Source: CAWGCE01 sp964480915 (GTDB lineage Bacteria; Planctomycetota; Planctomycetia; Pirellulales; Pirellulaceae). Taken from it: a stretch of 64,000 nt of DNA. A model generated the notes under the pieces. It made no database searches, was not told the DNA's origin, and was given only the letters and a program-made list of their open reading frames with translations. The stretch's first letter is position 1. Every line of letters starts with the position of its first letter. The stretch spans positions 5,876 to 69,875 of the forward strand of contig CAYZRS010000024.1 of assembly GCA_964480915.1 (NCBI GenBank), written 5' to 3'. A program made the position numbers and the translations under genes. Positions 42,963 to 52,341 of this stretch are shown piece by piece.

Positions 42963-43432
42963 CGAATCGTTGCCTCCTCGACGATCGGCGCCACCCGAAA
43001 GGTTCGATTAGGTGTTTTTCTTTGACCAAAACACGTCGCTCAACAAATGTGACGCGCGCCGCGTTTTGTCGCTCACCGCCTCCGCTGCGGTTTTCATCCG
43101 AGGATGAGCCATGTTGCACTCGTTGGCAACAAAAGAGCGTAGTACTTTCATTCTAGTCAGGCGTCCGCATCGCTTCCAGTGTTTGTCCAAAAACGACACT
43201 GCCGTAATGATAAGCGAATTCCAAAAAATCCGACAAAGAGACGTAAAAAGACTGATGTGAAGAGTCGGCAGACAGACCTCACGAAATCTTAACGACTGCC
43301 GCTGCAAAGCCTTGCTTTCAAACTTCGCACAGCATTAGGATGACACGCACGAAGGAACGCGGTTCGCGGATCGACTGGTTTCACGATGGCACCAGCGGAC
43401 ACGCGATGTGGGTATAGCAGTAGGAGAGAGTT
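42963..43432. other. non-coding stretch of about 470 bp
   Basis: Divergent intergenic region between the HNH gene and the Cys-motif gene at 43433. Frames here lack starts with ribosome binding sites and resemble no family. It must hold the promoters of both genes, but no clear hexamer pair was found. Confidence 0.5.
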
Positions 43433-43738
43433 GTGATTCATTTCTCATGTGATCGTTGCAAGCGTTCGATTGATCCGTCCGAACAACTGCGGTACGTCGT
43501 CCGCGTCGAGATCCGAGCCGCCCTCGATTTCGAAGACACAACCGAAGATGAATCCAGCCGCGATCACCTGCTAGAGATCGAAGAAATCCTCGACAGCGCC
43601 GAGGACGGATCTAGTGATTTCGTCAGTGACGATGTCTACCAGCAAAAACGTTTTGATCTCTGCCCCAGTTGCTACCGTAAGTTCGTGCGGAATCCGGTGG
43701 GGAAGGATTCGGTGGAACTGAACTTCAGCGAGAATTAG
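43433..43738 (+). CDS. small acidic protein with CxxC zinc motifs
   Basis: The 101-residue product has two C-x2-C pairs, CDRCKRSI near the N-terminus and CPSCYRKF near residue 78, which could bind one zinc ion. The middle is strongly acidic (EDTTEDESSRDHLLEIEEILDSAEDG). The GTG start has AGGAGAG about 6 bases upstream. It resembles conserved short planctomycete proteins without known function. Confidence 0.75.
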   Translation: MIHFSCDRCKRSIDPSEQLRYVVRVEIRAALDFEDTTEDESSRDHLLEIEEILDSAEDGSSDFVSDDVYQQKRFDLCPSCYRKFVRNPVGKDSVELNFSEN

Positions 43739-43767
43739 GCTGTCGCAGCCATACCCGTGATTGCACG

Positions 43768-43803
43768 AAAAAAGCCTGCAAAGCCGATGGCCTTGCAGGC
43801 TTT
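43768..43803 (-). terminator. Rho-independent terminator of the PEP-CTERM gene
   Basis: Arms GCCTGCAA and TTGCAGGC form a perfect 8-bp stem. On the minus strand it is followed by six T, just after the stop of the small PEP-CTERM gene; on the plus strand only three T follow, so it may work weakly for the opposite gene as well. Confidence 0.85.
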
Positions 43804-43823
43804 ATGATTTCTTTCATCGAGTC

Positions 43824-44058
43824 CTACTTGCGACCCGTGAATCCAATGAATCCAAGCAGAGCGAGTCCCAACATGAAGAATGGGCTCGGTTCTGGNNNNN
43901 NNNNNNNNNNNNNNNNNNNNNNNNNNNNNNNNNNNNNNNNNNNNNNNNNNNNNNNNNNNNNNNNNNNNNNNNNNNNNNNNNNNNNNNNNNNNNNNGGTGC
44001 TTGCGGCAACGAGAACGGCCGCGCTAAGAAAGAGACGAAAGTTGTTTAGAGTGGTCAC
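43824..44058 (-). CDS. PEP-CTERM sorting-domain protein, interrupted by an assembly gap
   Basis: The 5' part, from GTG 44058 with CGGAG 9 bases upstream, encodes a signal peptide (FRLFLSAAVLVAAST). After the 100-N gap, the 3' part ends in PEPSPFFMLGLALLGFIGFTGRK, a PEP-CTERM tail with its helix and basic end. The two parts are in different frames across the placeholder, which is expected when the gap size is arbitrary. The gap flanks do not overlap, so an unknown middle is missing. The product would be exported and anchored or sorted by an exosortase system. Confidence 0.75.
43896..43995. other. assembly gap of 100 N inside the PEP-CTERM gene
   Basis: Run of exactly 100 N. Unlike the other two gaps its edges share no overlap beyond two bases, so real sequence is missing here. 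Confidence 0.95.
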
Positions 44059-44205
44059 TAGCTTGACTCCGAGTAAAAAAATGGTGATCGAAAAGGAAAA
44101 TCGCCCTCTCGAGTGTTTGTCACTACACCCAAGATAGTCTTGGTTGAGCTTTCTCGCAAAACCTAATCGTCAGATTCTCCGAATCTTAAGAAACTATTTG
44201 GGCGG

Positions 44206-44949
44206 TTATTTGACGGGTTTTTCTTGTGTTTTGACCTGTTTCGAGTTGATTTGGATGCTGTCAAAACTGTTGTTTCTCGGCTGGTTTTCGCCGACAGGCT
44301 CATTTCCCGGCCGAATCGTCAGCGACGTATGCCATCCTGATTCTGCAGCGGCGGCCGTTTCGGCTGCGACATCGCTCAAGAACAGTAAGCAATCAGGCGC
44401 ATGGCCGAATTCCGTAGCGATGGTTCGATAGCTGTCAGGTTCTCGCTTCGGCCCCGTCGTTGTGTCGTAATGCCCGGAGAAAAATTCTAGCAGACTGCCG
44501 TGTTCCGTATGGCCGAAAAACAGCTTTTGGGACGCCACGCTGCCCGAGGAATAAACACGGATGTCGATACCGGCCTCTTTCCAGCGTTTCAAAGCCGGCA
44601 AGACGTCGTCATAGACATGGGCGACCAACTCACCGCTTGCGAAACCTGACTTCCAAATCAAGCCTTGCAGGCTCTTCAGCCCCGTCGCTTTGACATCGTT
44701 GTCCATCAGGCGGATCACTTCATCGCGGATGGCCGTTTGAGTCAGCTCGCAGTTGCCGTCGGCGTCGCTGACAATCTGTTGGCAGGCCGCTTGGACTTCG
44801 GAATCCGACCAATTGCCGCTGAGGAACGAATCGAGTTCGCGACGGACAAACGGGAACATCTCGTCGTACACAAAGCTGATCGACGAGGTCGTGCCCTCGA
44901 TGTCGAGCAGGATGCCTTGGATGTTCTCAAAGTGGACAGGGGGCGTCAT
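44206..44949 (-). CDS. mtnC: enolase-phosphatase E1 (2,3-diketo-5-methylthiopentyl-1-phosphate enolase/phosphatase)
   Basis: The 247-residue HAD-superfamily protein has LLDIEGTTSSISFVYDEMFPFVRRE (nucleophile Asp and MtnC signature), a VYSSGSVASQKLFFGHT motif II region and LFLSDVAAETAAAAESGW (motif IV). It converts diketo-methylthiopentyl phosphate to the acireductone in methionine salvage, the substrate of MtnD. ATG 44949 fits the family start; the frame opens at 45006. It lies 117 bp after mtnD on the same strand. The C-terminal 20 residues are polar and variable. Confidence 0.95.
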   Translation of the reverse strand: MTPPVHFENIQGILLDIEGTTSSISFVYDEMFPFVRRELDSFLSGNWSDSEVQAACQQIVSDADGNCELTQTAIRDEVIRLMDNDVKATGLKSLQGLIWKSGFASGELVAHVYDDVLPALKRWKEAGIDIRVYSSGSVASQKLFFGHTEHGSLLEFFSGHYDTTTGPKREPDSYRTIATEFGHAPDCLLFLSDVAAETAAAAESGWHTSLTIRPGNEPVGENQPRNNSFDSIQINSKQVKTQEKPVK

Positions 44950-45066
44950 ATCGGGACCTTGATTCGGGTGGGAGGTGGACAGGGTCGGGAGTCTTTTTCG
45001 GTCCACCCGCTAACCCCATGGATCACGCGCTGGCCGAAAAAGACTCCCGACCCTTTGGTGCGCCAA

Positions 45067-45654
45067 CTACAGATTAACGACCGAATCGCCATCGCCCGTT
45101 TCTTGCTGTGGGATGAAATTCGGCCCCCAGCAGACCGGCGCGTACGATTCGTGAACCGCATCCTCCACGTAATGAGGCGTCCAGCCCGACATGTCTTCAA
45201 AGAGTCGGATGCAGCGGATGTTGCGGTCGTCACACAGGTCGAACCAGTGCTGCGTACCGGCTGGGACGTTGATCAGATCGCCGCTTTCGACGGTGACCGA
45301 AAATACCGGCCCACCTTGAGGATGAATGTGAAAGACGCCGCGTCCTTTGACGGTGAACCGGACTTCGTCTTCGTCGTGGGTGTGCTCTTTGTTGAACTTG
45401 TTGAGCATCGCGTCCAGATTGGGCGTTTCAGAGGTGACGTTGATGATGTCGGCCGTGACGAAGCCGCAGGCCTCTTTCAAACGCTCGATCTCGGGAGCAT
45501 ACGCAGCCAGAATCTCTTCATTGGTCGCCTCTGCACCGATACGTCCAGCGACGTCCCATTTCTCGTACCAAATCCCGAAGGGAGCCAGGAACTCGCGAAT
45601 CTCTTCCGCGGTGGTGAGGGTTTTGTTTTCGTCGGGTACGTTAACTGTTGCCAT
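45067..45654 (-). CDS. mtnD: acireductone dioxygenase
   Basis: The 195-residue cupin protein carries the metal-binding motif [21 protein letters not shown] (two His and Glu) with a fourth ligand His in [11 protein letters not shown]. With iron it forms the 2-oxo acid precursor of methionine and formate; with nickel it gives an off-pathway product. ATG 45654 has AGGAG about 12 bases upstream. mtnC follows; mtnB lies beyond the GH16 gene on the same strand. Confidence 0.95.
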   Translation of the reverse strand: MATVNVPDENKTLTTAEEIREFLAPFGIWYEKWDVAGRIGAEATNEEILAAYAPEIERLKEACGFVTADIINVTSETPNLDAMLNKFNKEHTHDEDEVRFTVKGRGVFHIHPQGGPVFSVTVESGDLINVPAGTQHWFDLCDDRNIRCIRLFEDMSGWTPHYVEDAVHESYAPVCWGPNFIPQQETGDGDSVVNL

Positions 45655-45859
45655 GATGCGGGGCTCTCCTGCGCGAACTCTCTGATACGCCCGGATTTTA
45701 CCACGCCCCTGAATACGGATACAGCGGTGCCCGTGGGCGGCTAGAACGGCCGTTGCCGAAGGGTTCTGCTTTCCTGCGCTCCGAAGCAGGATTCGCCATT
45801 GAGCAGGGGAGGTGGCCGCATCAGTCTTCTTCCCAGCAAATGCATAGCCGGTGAAGCGG

Positions 45860-47680
45860 TCACAGACCAATGCGGTTGCGTTGACTTATGAGAAGACCGG
45901 CAATCGCCGCGATTAGGTTGAGGAAACAGAGTGAAGGTTCTGGTACCGGCACGGCAGCCACGGCATCTGAAGATTGAAATTTATTTTGGTTCCAGAGGAT
46001 AAAGTCGGCCCCGTTCACAAACCCGTCGGCGTTGAAGTCACCGGAGCACCAGGAGGGATGAGCAGTGAACTTGTTCTGATTCCACAGGATAAAATCGGCT
46101 CCGTTCACCACGCCATCAAGATTGGCATCGCCAACGAGATAGGCGTTGCCCGACGCCAGTTCGTCGGCGCCTGCTTCCGCCAGCCACGCATCCAAATCGT
46201 CACCGTCGACGGAACCGTTGCCAGTCAAGTCATACGCCGAATCGTTGGTTCCAGCAGCGATCTGGCCCACCAGCGCGTCGATGTCGGCACACGAATAGTC
46301 ACCGTCACCGTCGAAATCTCCGCTGATCGATTCGAAGAACAGGCTGGTCGAGTCGATCCAAACCGCGCCGTTGTCGTTGCCGGTTTGGTTGAACAAGAAA
46401 GACAGACGCGCTTCGACCGCATTGGCGGGAGCGATGGTTGTCAGCGAGTGGTCATGCCAGATGTCCTCCGCAGTCGAACCGTCGTGGATCAATTGTGTGA
46501 CTTCGCTCAAGAAATCGTTCGATCCGAATTCGGCGCCAAAAACGCTGTAGAACTCGACTTTCATGGTCACTTCGTTGCTCTTGCCAAACAGCGTGTCCCA
46601 TGACGGCGTGTGAGTGCTGGCTTCGGCTCGCAGTAATTCGCCACCAGAAATTTCCACGCCTTGTGAGACGCCAGAAACGTTACCGGGGCCATTGAATTGG
46701 CCGAAAATTTTCAGGGCGTGCGTTCCATCGTTGCGAAGAGATGAGCTCGCAGAAACGTTGGGAATGGTATTTCCAAACGAGTTCCAGTCGTCGAATGAGC
46801 CGCCGTTGTTATCGAACCCTGGGTTGTTGAGCAGGTTTTCTCCTGGCTGAGGGTCGGTGTCGGGTTGCCAGTAGCGAACGTAGTCGACCATCATCGTTTG
46901 TGGCCAGATGGTCGTATCATCCGGATCACCGCCAAAAAATCCGCCCACGGCCAAATTGAGAATGATGTTCTTCGGTGTCTCGAAGATTGGTCGGCCAGGA
47001 GTTTCCGTGACGGTGTGATAGAGGTTGCCATCGACGTAGTAGCGGATGCTCGTATCGTCCCATTCCGCAGCGTACGTATGAAAGCCGGCGTGGAAATCGA
47101 CCGGTTGTCCACCTTGGGTGGCAGTGTATTCGTCATACACAAACTGATGTTGGTCGCAACAAGGTCCCGGATTCGTTTGCCAGTGATAGGCACTGGAAAC
47201 CAGATTGGGTTGGCTGCCACGATTTTCCAGGATATCGATCTCACCGCCCTGCGGCCAAGGAACGTGATTCGCATTCAGCCAGAAGGCGGGCCACATGCCT
47301 TGCGACGTTGGTAGGTCGACGCGCGCTTCGAACCGGCCTGGGCCAAACAGATCACGCGAGGTGACGAGGCCCGATTGGTAAGCCTTGCCGGCACGAGGCA
47401 CATTGATGGCTGTCAGTTCCAGATTGCCGCCGGCGACGGTGACTTGGTTGGGGTGGTAGTACTGTTTCTCGTCGTTGAAACTGTCTCTGCGATCGAGCGC
47501 TTCCCAGTTCACTTGGTTAAGCGTGCTACCGTCGAACTCATCATTCCAAACCAAATCCCAGCCCGGAAGATTGGGTTGAGCCGCCGCTCGATTCGCCGCA
47601 CCGACTAGGCACAACAAAGACGGCAAGCAAGCTGCCAAGACGATTCGAGATAAACGTTGGGATGTATTCGTGGGATTCAA
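45860..47680 (-). CDS. secreted GH16 beta-glucanase with dockerin-like repeats and PEP-CTERM tail
   Basis: The 606-residue protein starts at TTG 47680 (AGGA 7 bases upstream) and has a signal peptide ([23 protein letters not shown]). The GH16 domain (about 38-300) has catalytic GGEIDILEN with E147 and E152. A CBM-like segment (about 305-460) follows. One dockerin-like pair comes next ([17 protein letters not shown] and [17 protein letters not shown]), then a second pair with the [13 protein letters not shown] repeat. The tail [21 protein letters not shown] ends in Arg-rich residues, a PEP-CTERM. Domain order matches the enzyme at 5331-7442 but with one more dockerin-like pair. It sits between mtnB and mtnD. 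Confidence 0.92.
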   Translation of the reverse strand: MNPTNTSQRLSRIVLAACLPSLLCLVGAANRAAAQPNLPGWDLVWNDEFDGSTLNQVNWEALDRRDSFNDEKQYYHPNQVTVAGGNLELTAINVPRAGKAYQSGLVTSRDLFGPGRFEARVDLPTSQGMWPAFWLNANHVPWPQGGEIDILENRGSQPNLVSSAYHWQTNPGPCCDQHQFVYDEYTATQGGQPVDFHAGFHTYAAEWDDTSIRYYVDGNLYHTVTETPGRPIFETPKNIILNLAVGGFFGGDPDDTTIWPQTMMVDYVRYWQPDTDPQPGENLLNNPGFDNNGGSFDDWNSFGNTIPNVSASSSLRNDGTHALKIFGQFNGPGNVSGVSQGVEISGGELLRAEASTHTPSWDTLFGKSNEVTMKVEFYSVFGAEFGSNDFLSEVTQLIHDGSTAEDIWHDHSLTTIAPANAVEARLSFLFNQTGNDNGAVWIDSTSLFFESISGDFDGDGDYSCADIDALVGQIAAGTNDSAYDLTGNGSVDGDDLDAWLAEAGADELASGNAYLVGDANLDGVVNGADFILWNQNKFTAHPSWCSGDFNADGFVNGADFILWNQNKFQSSDAVAAVPVPEPSLCFLNLIAAIAGLLISQRNRIGL

Positions 47681-47912
47681 TGGAGTTTCCTGTTCAAGCG
47701 AAATCCGAGCGTAGGATTTTGGCGGTCGTTTCGGCGTTCTTCTCAATACCCTTTATAGGCCGAATCACCAATAAGGGTTGTCGATTTTGTGGCATAAAAA
47801 GGCTGGCGTCTCCTCAACCGCTCCGCCGGCCCCTTTCCCGGGGGGCGAGAGTCGGGGGTGTATTCGCATTTCTACCGGGAATTGTGCGGAGATTCACCGT
47901 CCGATTTTGCTT

Positions 47913-48575
47913 TTATGAAACGACCGCCGCCCCTTGCAGGGAGAGCTTTCGGCCGGTGACTTCGAATAGGAACTCAAGGACTTCCAAATGTCGTTTGGCG
48001 GCGAATAGATTGTGGCCCCAGGTGTAGAGTCCGTGGCCGCGTAAGAGGAACCCATGCTGAAGTCCTGGTGCGTCGGCCGCCAAATCGGATGCCAGTTGTT
48101 CGGCAAGTGCCGCGATGTCCTGCGTGTTGTCGTAGATCTTGATGGTCGCCGTTGCGTCGTGCGTTTCGATTCCTTCGAGCCCCTTGAGCATTTCGTAACC
48201 GCTGATTTCAATTTGTCCTGCATCAAAGCAAAGATCGGACAGCAGCGTGCCCCAAACCGAGTGCGTGTGGAGTACGGCGCCGGCGCCGCGGCTTCTCGCC
48301 AGCGTGACATGCAGTTGCGACTCGGCAGATGACCGTGGTTGCTTTTCGTCGGTTGGTTGGCCTTCGCCATTGAGTACTGCGAAGTCTCGTTTTCCTAGAT
48401 TGCCTTTGTCCTTACCACTGGCGGTAATCAACAGAAATAATGGCTCACGAGCAACCACCGTGCTGTAGTTGCTGCTCGTACCGACCGACCAGCCACGATC
48501 GTGGAGGTGGCGGCCGATATTGCGCAATTGCTCTCGTTCGGCTACGTACGAAATTTTTGTTTTCTTGTCTGACAC
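47913..48575 (-). CDS. mtnB: methylthioribulose-1-phosphate dehydratase
   Basis: The 220-residue class II aldolase-family protein has GWSVGTSSNYSTVV, LLITASGKDKGNL, ESQLHVTLARSRGAGAVLHTHSVWGTLLS (zinc ligands HxH) and LLRGHGLYTWGHNLFAAKRHLEVLEFL with the third His. It dehydrates 5-methylthioribulose 1-phosphate in methionine salvage. mtnD and mtnC lie downstream on the same strand beyond the GH16 gene. mtnA and mtnK are not in the window. Confidence 0.93.
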   Translation of the reverse strand: MSDKKTKISYVAEREQLRNIGRHLHDRGWSVGTSSNYSTVVAREPLFLLITASGKDKGNLGKRDFAVLNGEGQPTDEKQPRSSAESQLHVTLARSRGAGAVLHTHSVWGTLLSDLCFDAGQIEISGYEMLKGLEGIETHDATATIKIYDNTQDIAALAEQLASDLAADAPGLQHGFLLRGHGLYTWGHNLFAAKRHLEVLEFLFEVTGRKLSLQGAAVVS

Positions 48576-48675
48576 TTCGAACCCCTTTGTTTCCTCTGTG
48601 GGTGAGCGCGGAGTGCCTCACCTCGTTTGATTTGTATTCGTCCCATTCGACAGGCTGACCAGCCGGCTGGCACGT

Positions 48676-49260
48676 CTAGCTGTGCATGCGAGGAAACGGA
48701 TCACCGATTTCGATGATCTCCGCTTCCCGACTGGACAGCTCGTCTAAACGCTGTTTGATGATTTTCTCGGACGCATAATGGCGTGCCAGCTGAACGTAGG
48801 TTGCATGGTGCCGAGCTTCCGACTCGAACAGGCTGCTGTAAAAATCCGACAGTTGAGCGTCGCGCTGTTGTACGTGCTCGGCAAGTTTTGCGAACCGCTC
48901 GCACGAACGGGCCTCGATCAGCCCGGCAATCAGCAGTCGATCGACGGCTCGATCGGGTTCCGGCTTGCGCACATATTCGTGCAATCGTTTGCCGTACGAA
49001 CTCGGTTGCAGCTTGGTGAACTTTGTCCCACGGCGGTCGAGCACCTCCAGCACCATATGAAAGTGCTCGAGCTCCTCGTTGACGATCGTTGTCATCTCGC
49101 GGCACAATTCCCGGTGGTCGATGTAGGCCACGAGCAAGTGCATCGCGGTGCCAGCCGCTTTCTTCTCACAGTGCGCGTGGTCAATCAGAATCGAGTCGAG
49201 GTCTTCGTCGACTTGAGCCAGCCAGCGGGCGTTCGTTTCTGATTTCAAACTGAGCATCAT
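48676..49260 (-). CDS. miaE: tRNA-(ms2io6A)-hydroxylase, MiaE-like
   Basis: The 194-residue protein is a ferritin-like di-iron protein with the MiaE pattern: DHAHCEKKAAGTAMHLLVAY, NEELEHFHMVLEVLDRRG, LIEARSCERFAKLAEH and FESEARHHATYVQLARHYA, which give the Glu and ExxH ligands. It hydroxylates the isopentenyl side chain of ms2i6A37 in tRNA. ATG 49260 is chosen; a TTG at 49275 is also in frame. Neither has a clear ribosome binding site. Confidence 0.88.
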   Translation of the reverse strand: MMLSLKSETNARWLAQVDEDLDSILIDHAHCEKKAAGTAMHLLVAYIDHRELCREMTTIVNEELEHFHMVLEVLDRRGTKFTKLQPSSYGKRLHEYVRKPEPDRAVDRLLIAGLIEARSCERFAKLAEHVQQRDAQLSDFYSSLFESEARHHATYVQLARHYASEKIIKQRLDELSSREAEIIEIGDPFPRMHS

Positions 49261-49390
49261 GCGAGTGTAAGCCAAGCGGCGGTTGGCGTCAGTGCGCCAA
49301 GCCTGTTTATCTCACAGATGAGGCCCGTTTTTGTATTCCGTCACCGATCTGTCGCTCGGTAACAGTCGACCAATGCGGGCATGTGCCGGC

Positions 49391-50248
49391 TCATTTTACC
49401 GCCACCAGGTAATTTACCCAGCAGGGAATACTGGGGGCTGTATCGCGCCGTTCCCATTCCCCGGTATCTTCGCCGTCTTCGTCTTCGATTTCCCAGTAGA
49501 CATGGCTGTTGCTGAAACCGGCCTCGGCCAGCATTTCGCGCACTTCGGGCAATGTCCAGAAACGCCAGTGGTACTCGAACGCCCGCTTCATCTTGCTGCC
49601 GTCCGAGAACTTGAAATGGATGTAAAAACTGCAGTCGTGGTTGACGGGGTTGAACGCCGCTTGCTCCCATTCGTATTGGAATGCTTTCTTGCCCTTGCCG
49701 ATTTTGCGCTTGTCGACTTGGCCTTCCTCCAGGCAGTCGCCTCCGCCCATCATGTCCATGACCATGATGCCTTCCGGTTTCAAATTGGCACGAGCGACTT
49801 TGAAGTATTCGATCACTTCCTGCCGCGTCTTGAAAATCCAAAAGGAAAAGTTCTGTGCAGCGAGGACGTCCACTTGAGGATCGTTTTGCTCGCGCACATC
49901 CTGCTCAATAATCGTGATTCGATTCTGCGCGTGTTTCTTGAGCTTCGACAAATTGTGATCGCGGCCCCACTCCAACGTCTCAGGGCATAAGTCGACGCCC
50001 AACGCCGTCCGTTTCTTGCGCGACTTGACCCACTCGCAACAGACCGAGAACGTGCCGCAGAAATCCTCGCGCAAGGAAAACGGACGGCGACCGAATTCGT
50101 CTCGAAAAGCCTGCTCGAAAAACTCGACTTCGTGCTCGGGCGATTGCACCGACTTCAAATAGCAGACGAACTTATCAGCCGTTTCGGCCAGCTTCGTTTT
50201 CCGCTTTTGTTTCCCTTGGGAGCCCTTGTTCTTCTTTGAATTGCCCAT
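49391..50248 (-). CDS. class I SAM-dependent methyltransferase
   Basis: The 285-residue protein has a Lys-rich N-terminus (MGNSKKNKGSQGKQKRKTK) and a Rossmann methyltransferase core. The glycine motif is degenerate (LREDFCGTFSVCCEWVKS), with ALGVDLCPETLEWGRDHN as motif II, ITIIEQDVRE as motif III and LAAQNFSFWIFKTRQEV. The C-terminal part includes FEYHWRFWTLPEVREMLAEAGFSNSHVYWE. Substrate unknown. The frame stays open to 50680, but the extension is low-complexity and unlike coding sequence. Confidence 0.82.
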   Translation of the reverse strand: MGNSKKNKGSQGKQKRKTKLAETADKFVCYLKSVQSPEHEVEFFEQAFRDEFGRRPFSLREDFCGTFSVCCEWVKSRKKRTALGVDLCPETLEWGRDHNLSKLKKHAQNRITIIEQDVREQNDPQVDVLAAQNFSFWIFKTRQEVIEYFKVARANLKPEGIMVMDMMGGGDCLEEGQVDKRKIGKGKKAFQYEWEQAAFNPVNHDCSFYIHFKFSDGSKMKRAFEYHWRFWTLPEVREMLAEAGFSNSHVYWEIEDEDGEDTGEWERRDTAPSIPCWVNYLVAVK

Positions 50249-50943
50249 GTGTCTCGCCGTTTCGCACGCTTCGTCAGTAGATTGCCCTAATTTCCCAATC
50301 GACGAGTGTACTCTTGTTTCCCTAAACGCCAAGCCTTTACGCAGTGGTTCTTTAGGCAGTGTTTCCGACGGCGATTCGGTGGTTTTTGGATGGCGACTTG
50401 CTTGCGATGTGCGAGTCGTGAACGACGCTCGCATTCTGAGCACCGGGACATCGGCGGGATTGGACCAGCTTTGTGTGGCAGCGGCAGGCATCTGGACGGT
50501 CGCGCGGCGCGGCAACAGCCTGTCGGAAGCGAGCAGTCGCTGCCGGTCAGCTGAGCCACTTGCGAGCGGAACGTACCGTTGTTTGGTCGGAGTTTGATCG
50601 AAGTATGGTTGGAGATTGGTCGAACCCGAGGCCGGTTTGGGGGGTGAAGATTTCTTCACATAGGATGGGGCCGCTGTCAAATGGCTTATTTCGCGCCGAT
50701 GGAGTTTGCAGAGAGGCGTCGTGACGCCGCGGGATTGGTGATATGATCTGCGATTCCCAATTTATCAAACCAATCTTGCTTCCCGATTTGCGACCTAGGT
50801 TGCAGGAGCCAAGCCGTCTTGGAAAGTTCAGCGATGATCACGCTCCTCTTCGAGCTCGCTGTTGGGATGCGTCCTTGGTCTATCGTGTTGGCACGTGCAA
50901 AGTTCACTCGGTCTTCGTTGAGTTTCGAATCTGAGGTGCGCCC
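50249..50943. other. non-coding stretch of about 690 bp
   Basis: Open frames on both strands cover part of this stretch but lack ribosome binding sites and family similarity. It separates the methyltransferase gene from the divergent PiT-like gene and must hold their promoters; none was identified with confidence. Confidence 0.5.
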
Positions 50944-52071
50944 TTGAGTGAAGCGTGCATGCTAATTGGCTTTGCACTCGCAGCCTACTCGATCATCGCT
51001 AACGATTCGATCCAAACTCTTGGAACGTTTCTGAGCTCTAATGCCAAGCGTCCTTGGTGGGCATTGTGGCTGTGGATTTCTGCGATCCTTGTTGTGACGG
51101 TTGTGTGGGGATGGAGCAGCAATGGTGGCGACCCGGCTTTCGGCCGCCTGGACAAAAAGGGGATCGAGTTCCCGGGGCTCTTCAATTGGTTGTATGTCGT
51201 TCCGCCGCTGGTGCTTGTACTCTTAACGCGTTCCGGCATTCCGGTGAGCACTTCGTTCCTGGTGCTGACGGCGTTTTCCAGTTTGACCGCCGTGCAGTTG
51301 GGTCAGTCAACGAAGGCTCCCCAAGATCTGTTCGTGAACATGCTGCAGAAGTCGGTGGTTGGTTATTTCTTGGCGATGTTGGTTGGGATCTTTGCCTATT
51401 GCTTGATCGTCACGGCGTTTGAGCGCACCTTCCAATCGGACGATACCGAACCGGATGAGCCTTCATTGGCTTGGATGGCGTTCCAGTGGCTTTCGACCGG
51501 CTTCTTGTGGAGCATGTGGTTGGTTCAGGATTTGGCGAATGTCTTTGTCTACCTTCCTCGTCGGTTGGAACTGTGGGCCGTCCTGGCGTCGCTGGCCGGG
51601 ATGGTCGCCTTATTGGGGCTTTTGATTCGCAACCGAGGCGGCAAAATTCAGCGAGTCGTCACGGAGAAAACGAATACGATCGATGTTCGATCGGCAACGC
51701 TGATCGACCTGTTTTACGGGCTTGTGCTGCTCTTCTTCAAAGTTGATTACATCCCGAAAATGTTCGCAGCGATGGGGTGGCCGATTCCGTGGCCGCCCAA
51801 AATGCCGATGAGTACGACCTGGGTCTTTTTGGGTTTGCTTGCTGGACGAGAAATCGGAATGCGATTTCGGGTTTGCGCCGCAACGTATCAAAAAGGCAAA
51901 TTGTCGAGCTTGATCTCACGTGATCTGGCGAAGGTAATTCTGGGAACCGTCGTCAGCCTCGCGGTGGCCCTCGCGCTGCCACAGATTGCGCGGTCGATTT
52001 CTTCCCCTAGTCAAGATTCAGGAATCGTCGCTCCGGCAGTCCATTCAACTGACGCAAATACGGCCAAGTAG
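50944..52071 (+). CDS. divergent PiT-like (inorganic phosphate transporter-related) membrane protein
   Basis: The 375-residue protein has about nine hydrophobic helices. Two short motifs recall the PiT family: AYSIIANDSIQTLGTFLSS near residue 20 (compare GAND.AN..G) and RSGIPVSTSFLVLTAFSS near residue 100 (compare P.STTH). The second half repeats the idea with STGFLWSMWLVQDLANVFVYLPRR. phoU follows 270 bp downstream on the same strand, as in PiT-PhoU pairs. The match is too weak for a firm name, and the transported ion could differ. The TTG start has GAGG 7 bases upstream. Confidence 0.65.
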   Translation: MSEACMLIGFALAAYSIIANDSIQTLGTFLSSNAKRPWWALWLWISAILVVTVVWGWSSNGGDPAFGRLDKKGIEFPGLFNWLYVVPPLVLVLLTRSGIPVSTSFLVLTAFSSLTAVQLGQSTKAPQDLFVNMLQKSVVGYFLAMLVGIFAYCLIVTAFERTFQSDDTEPDEPSLAWMAFQWLSTGFLWSMWLVQDLANVFVYLPRRLELWAVLASLAGMVALLGLLIRNRGGKIQRVVTEKTNTIDVRSATLIDLFYGLVLLFFKVDYIPKMFAAMGWPIPWPPKMPMSTTWVFLGLLAGREIGMRFRVCAATYQKGKLSSLISRDLAKVILGTVVSLAVALALPQIARSISSPSQDSGIVAPAVHSTDANTAK

Positions 52072-52341
52072 CACCGGTAACGGCTGTTTGTTGCTTTGGG
52101 AGTCGTCAGCTGCGGTTGTCTGCAAGTACTGATGCACTTCAGCTCGATGGGTGTTTAACGATCACAAGAACGTAAGCACTTCGCCTCCGTTGATTCGCAT
52201 TCGAGTCTCTTTGTCATCGAATGAGGCTCAGGGCGGCGAGGTTTTCGCTGCAGCGAATCGCAAAAACTTTTCGCTTGGTCTATACTGAAGGTCGAAGGAG
52301 TCACTGGCCAATCGTAGGATGCGAGAGAAAGACATTGGGTT

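Noticed and set aside
50249..50680. N-terminal extension of the methyltransferase to 429 residues, and a 123-codon plus-strand frame opposite it
   Set aside because: Composition is unlike coding sequence, no ribosome binding site is present, and the Lys-rich start at 50248 is convincing.
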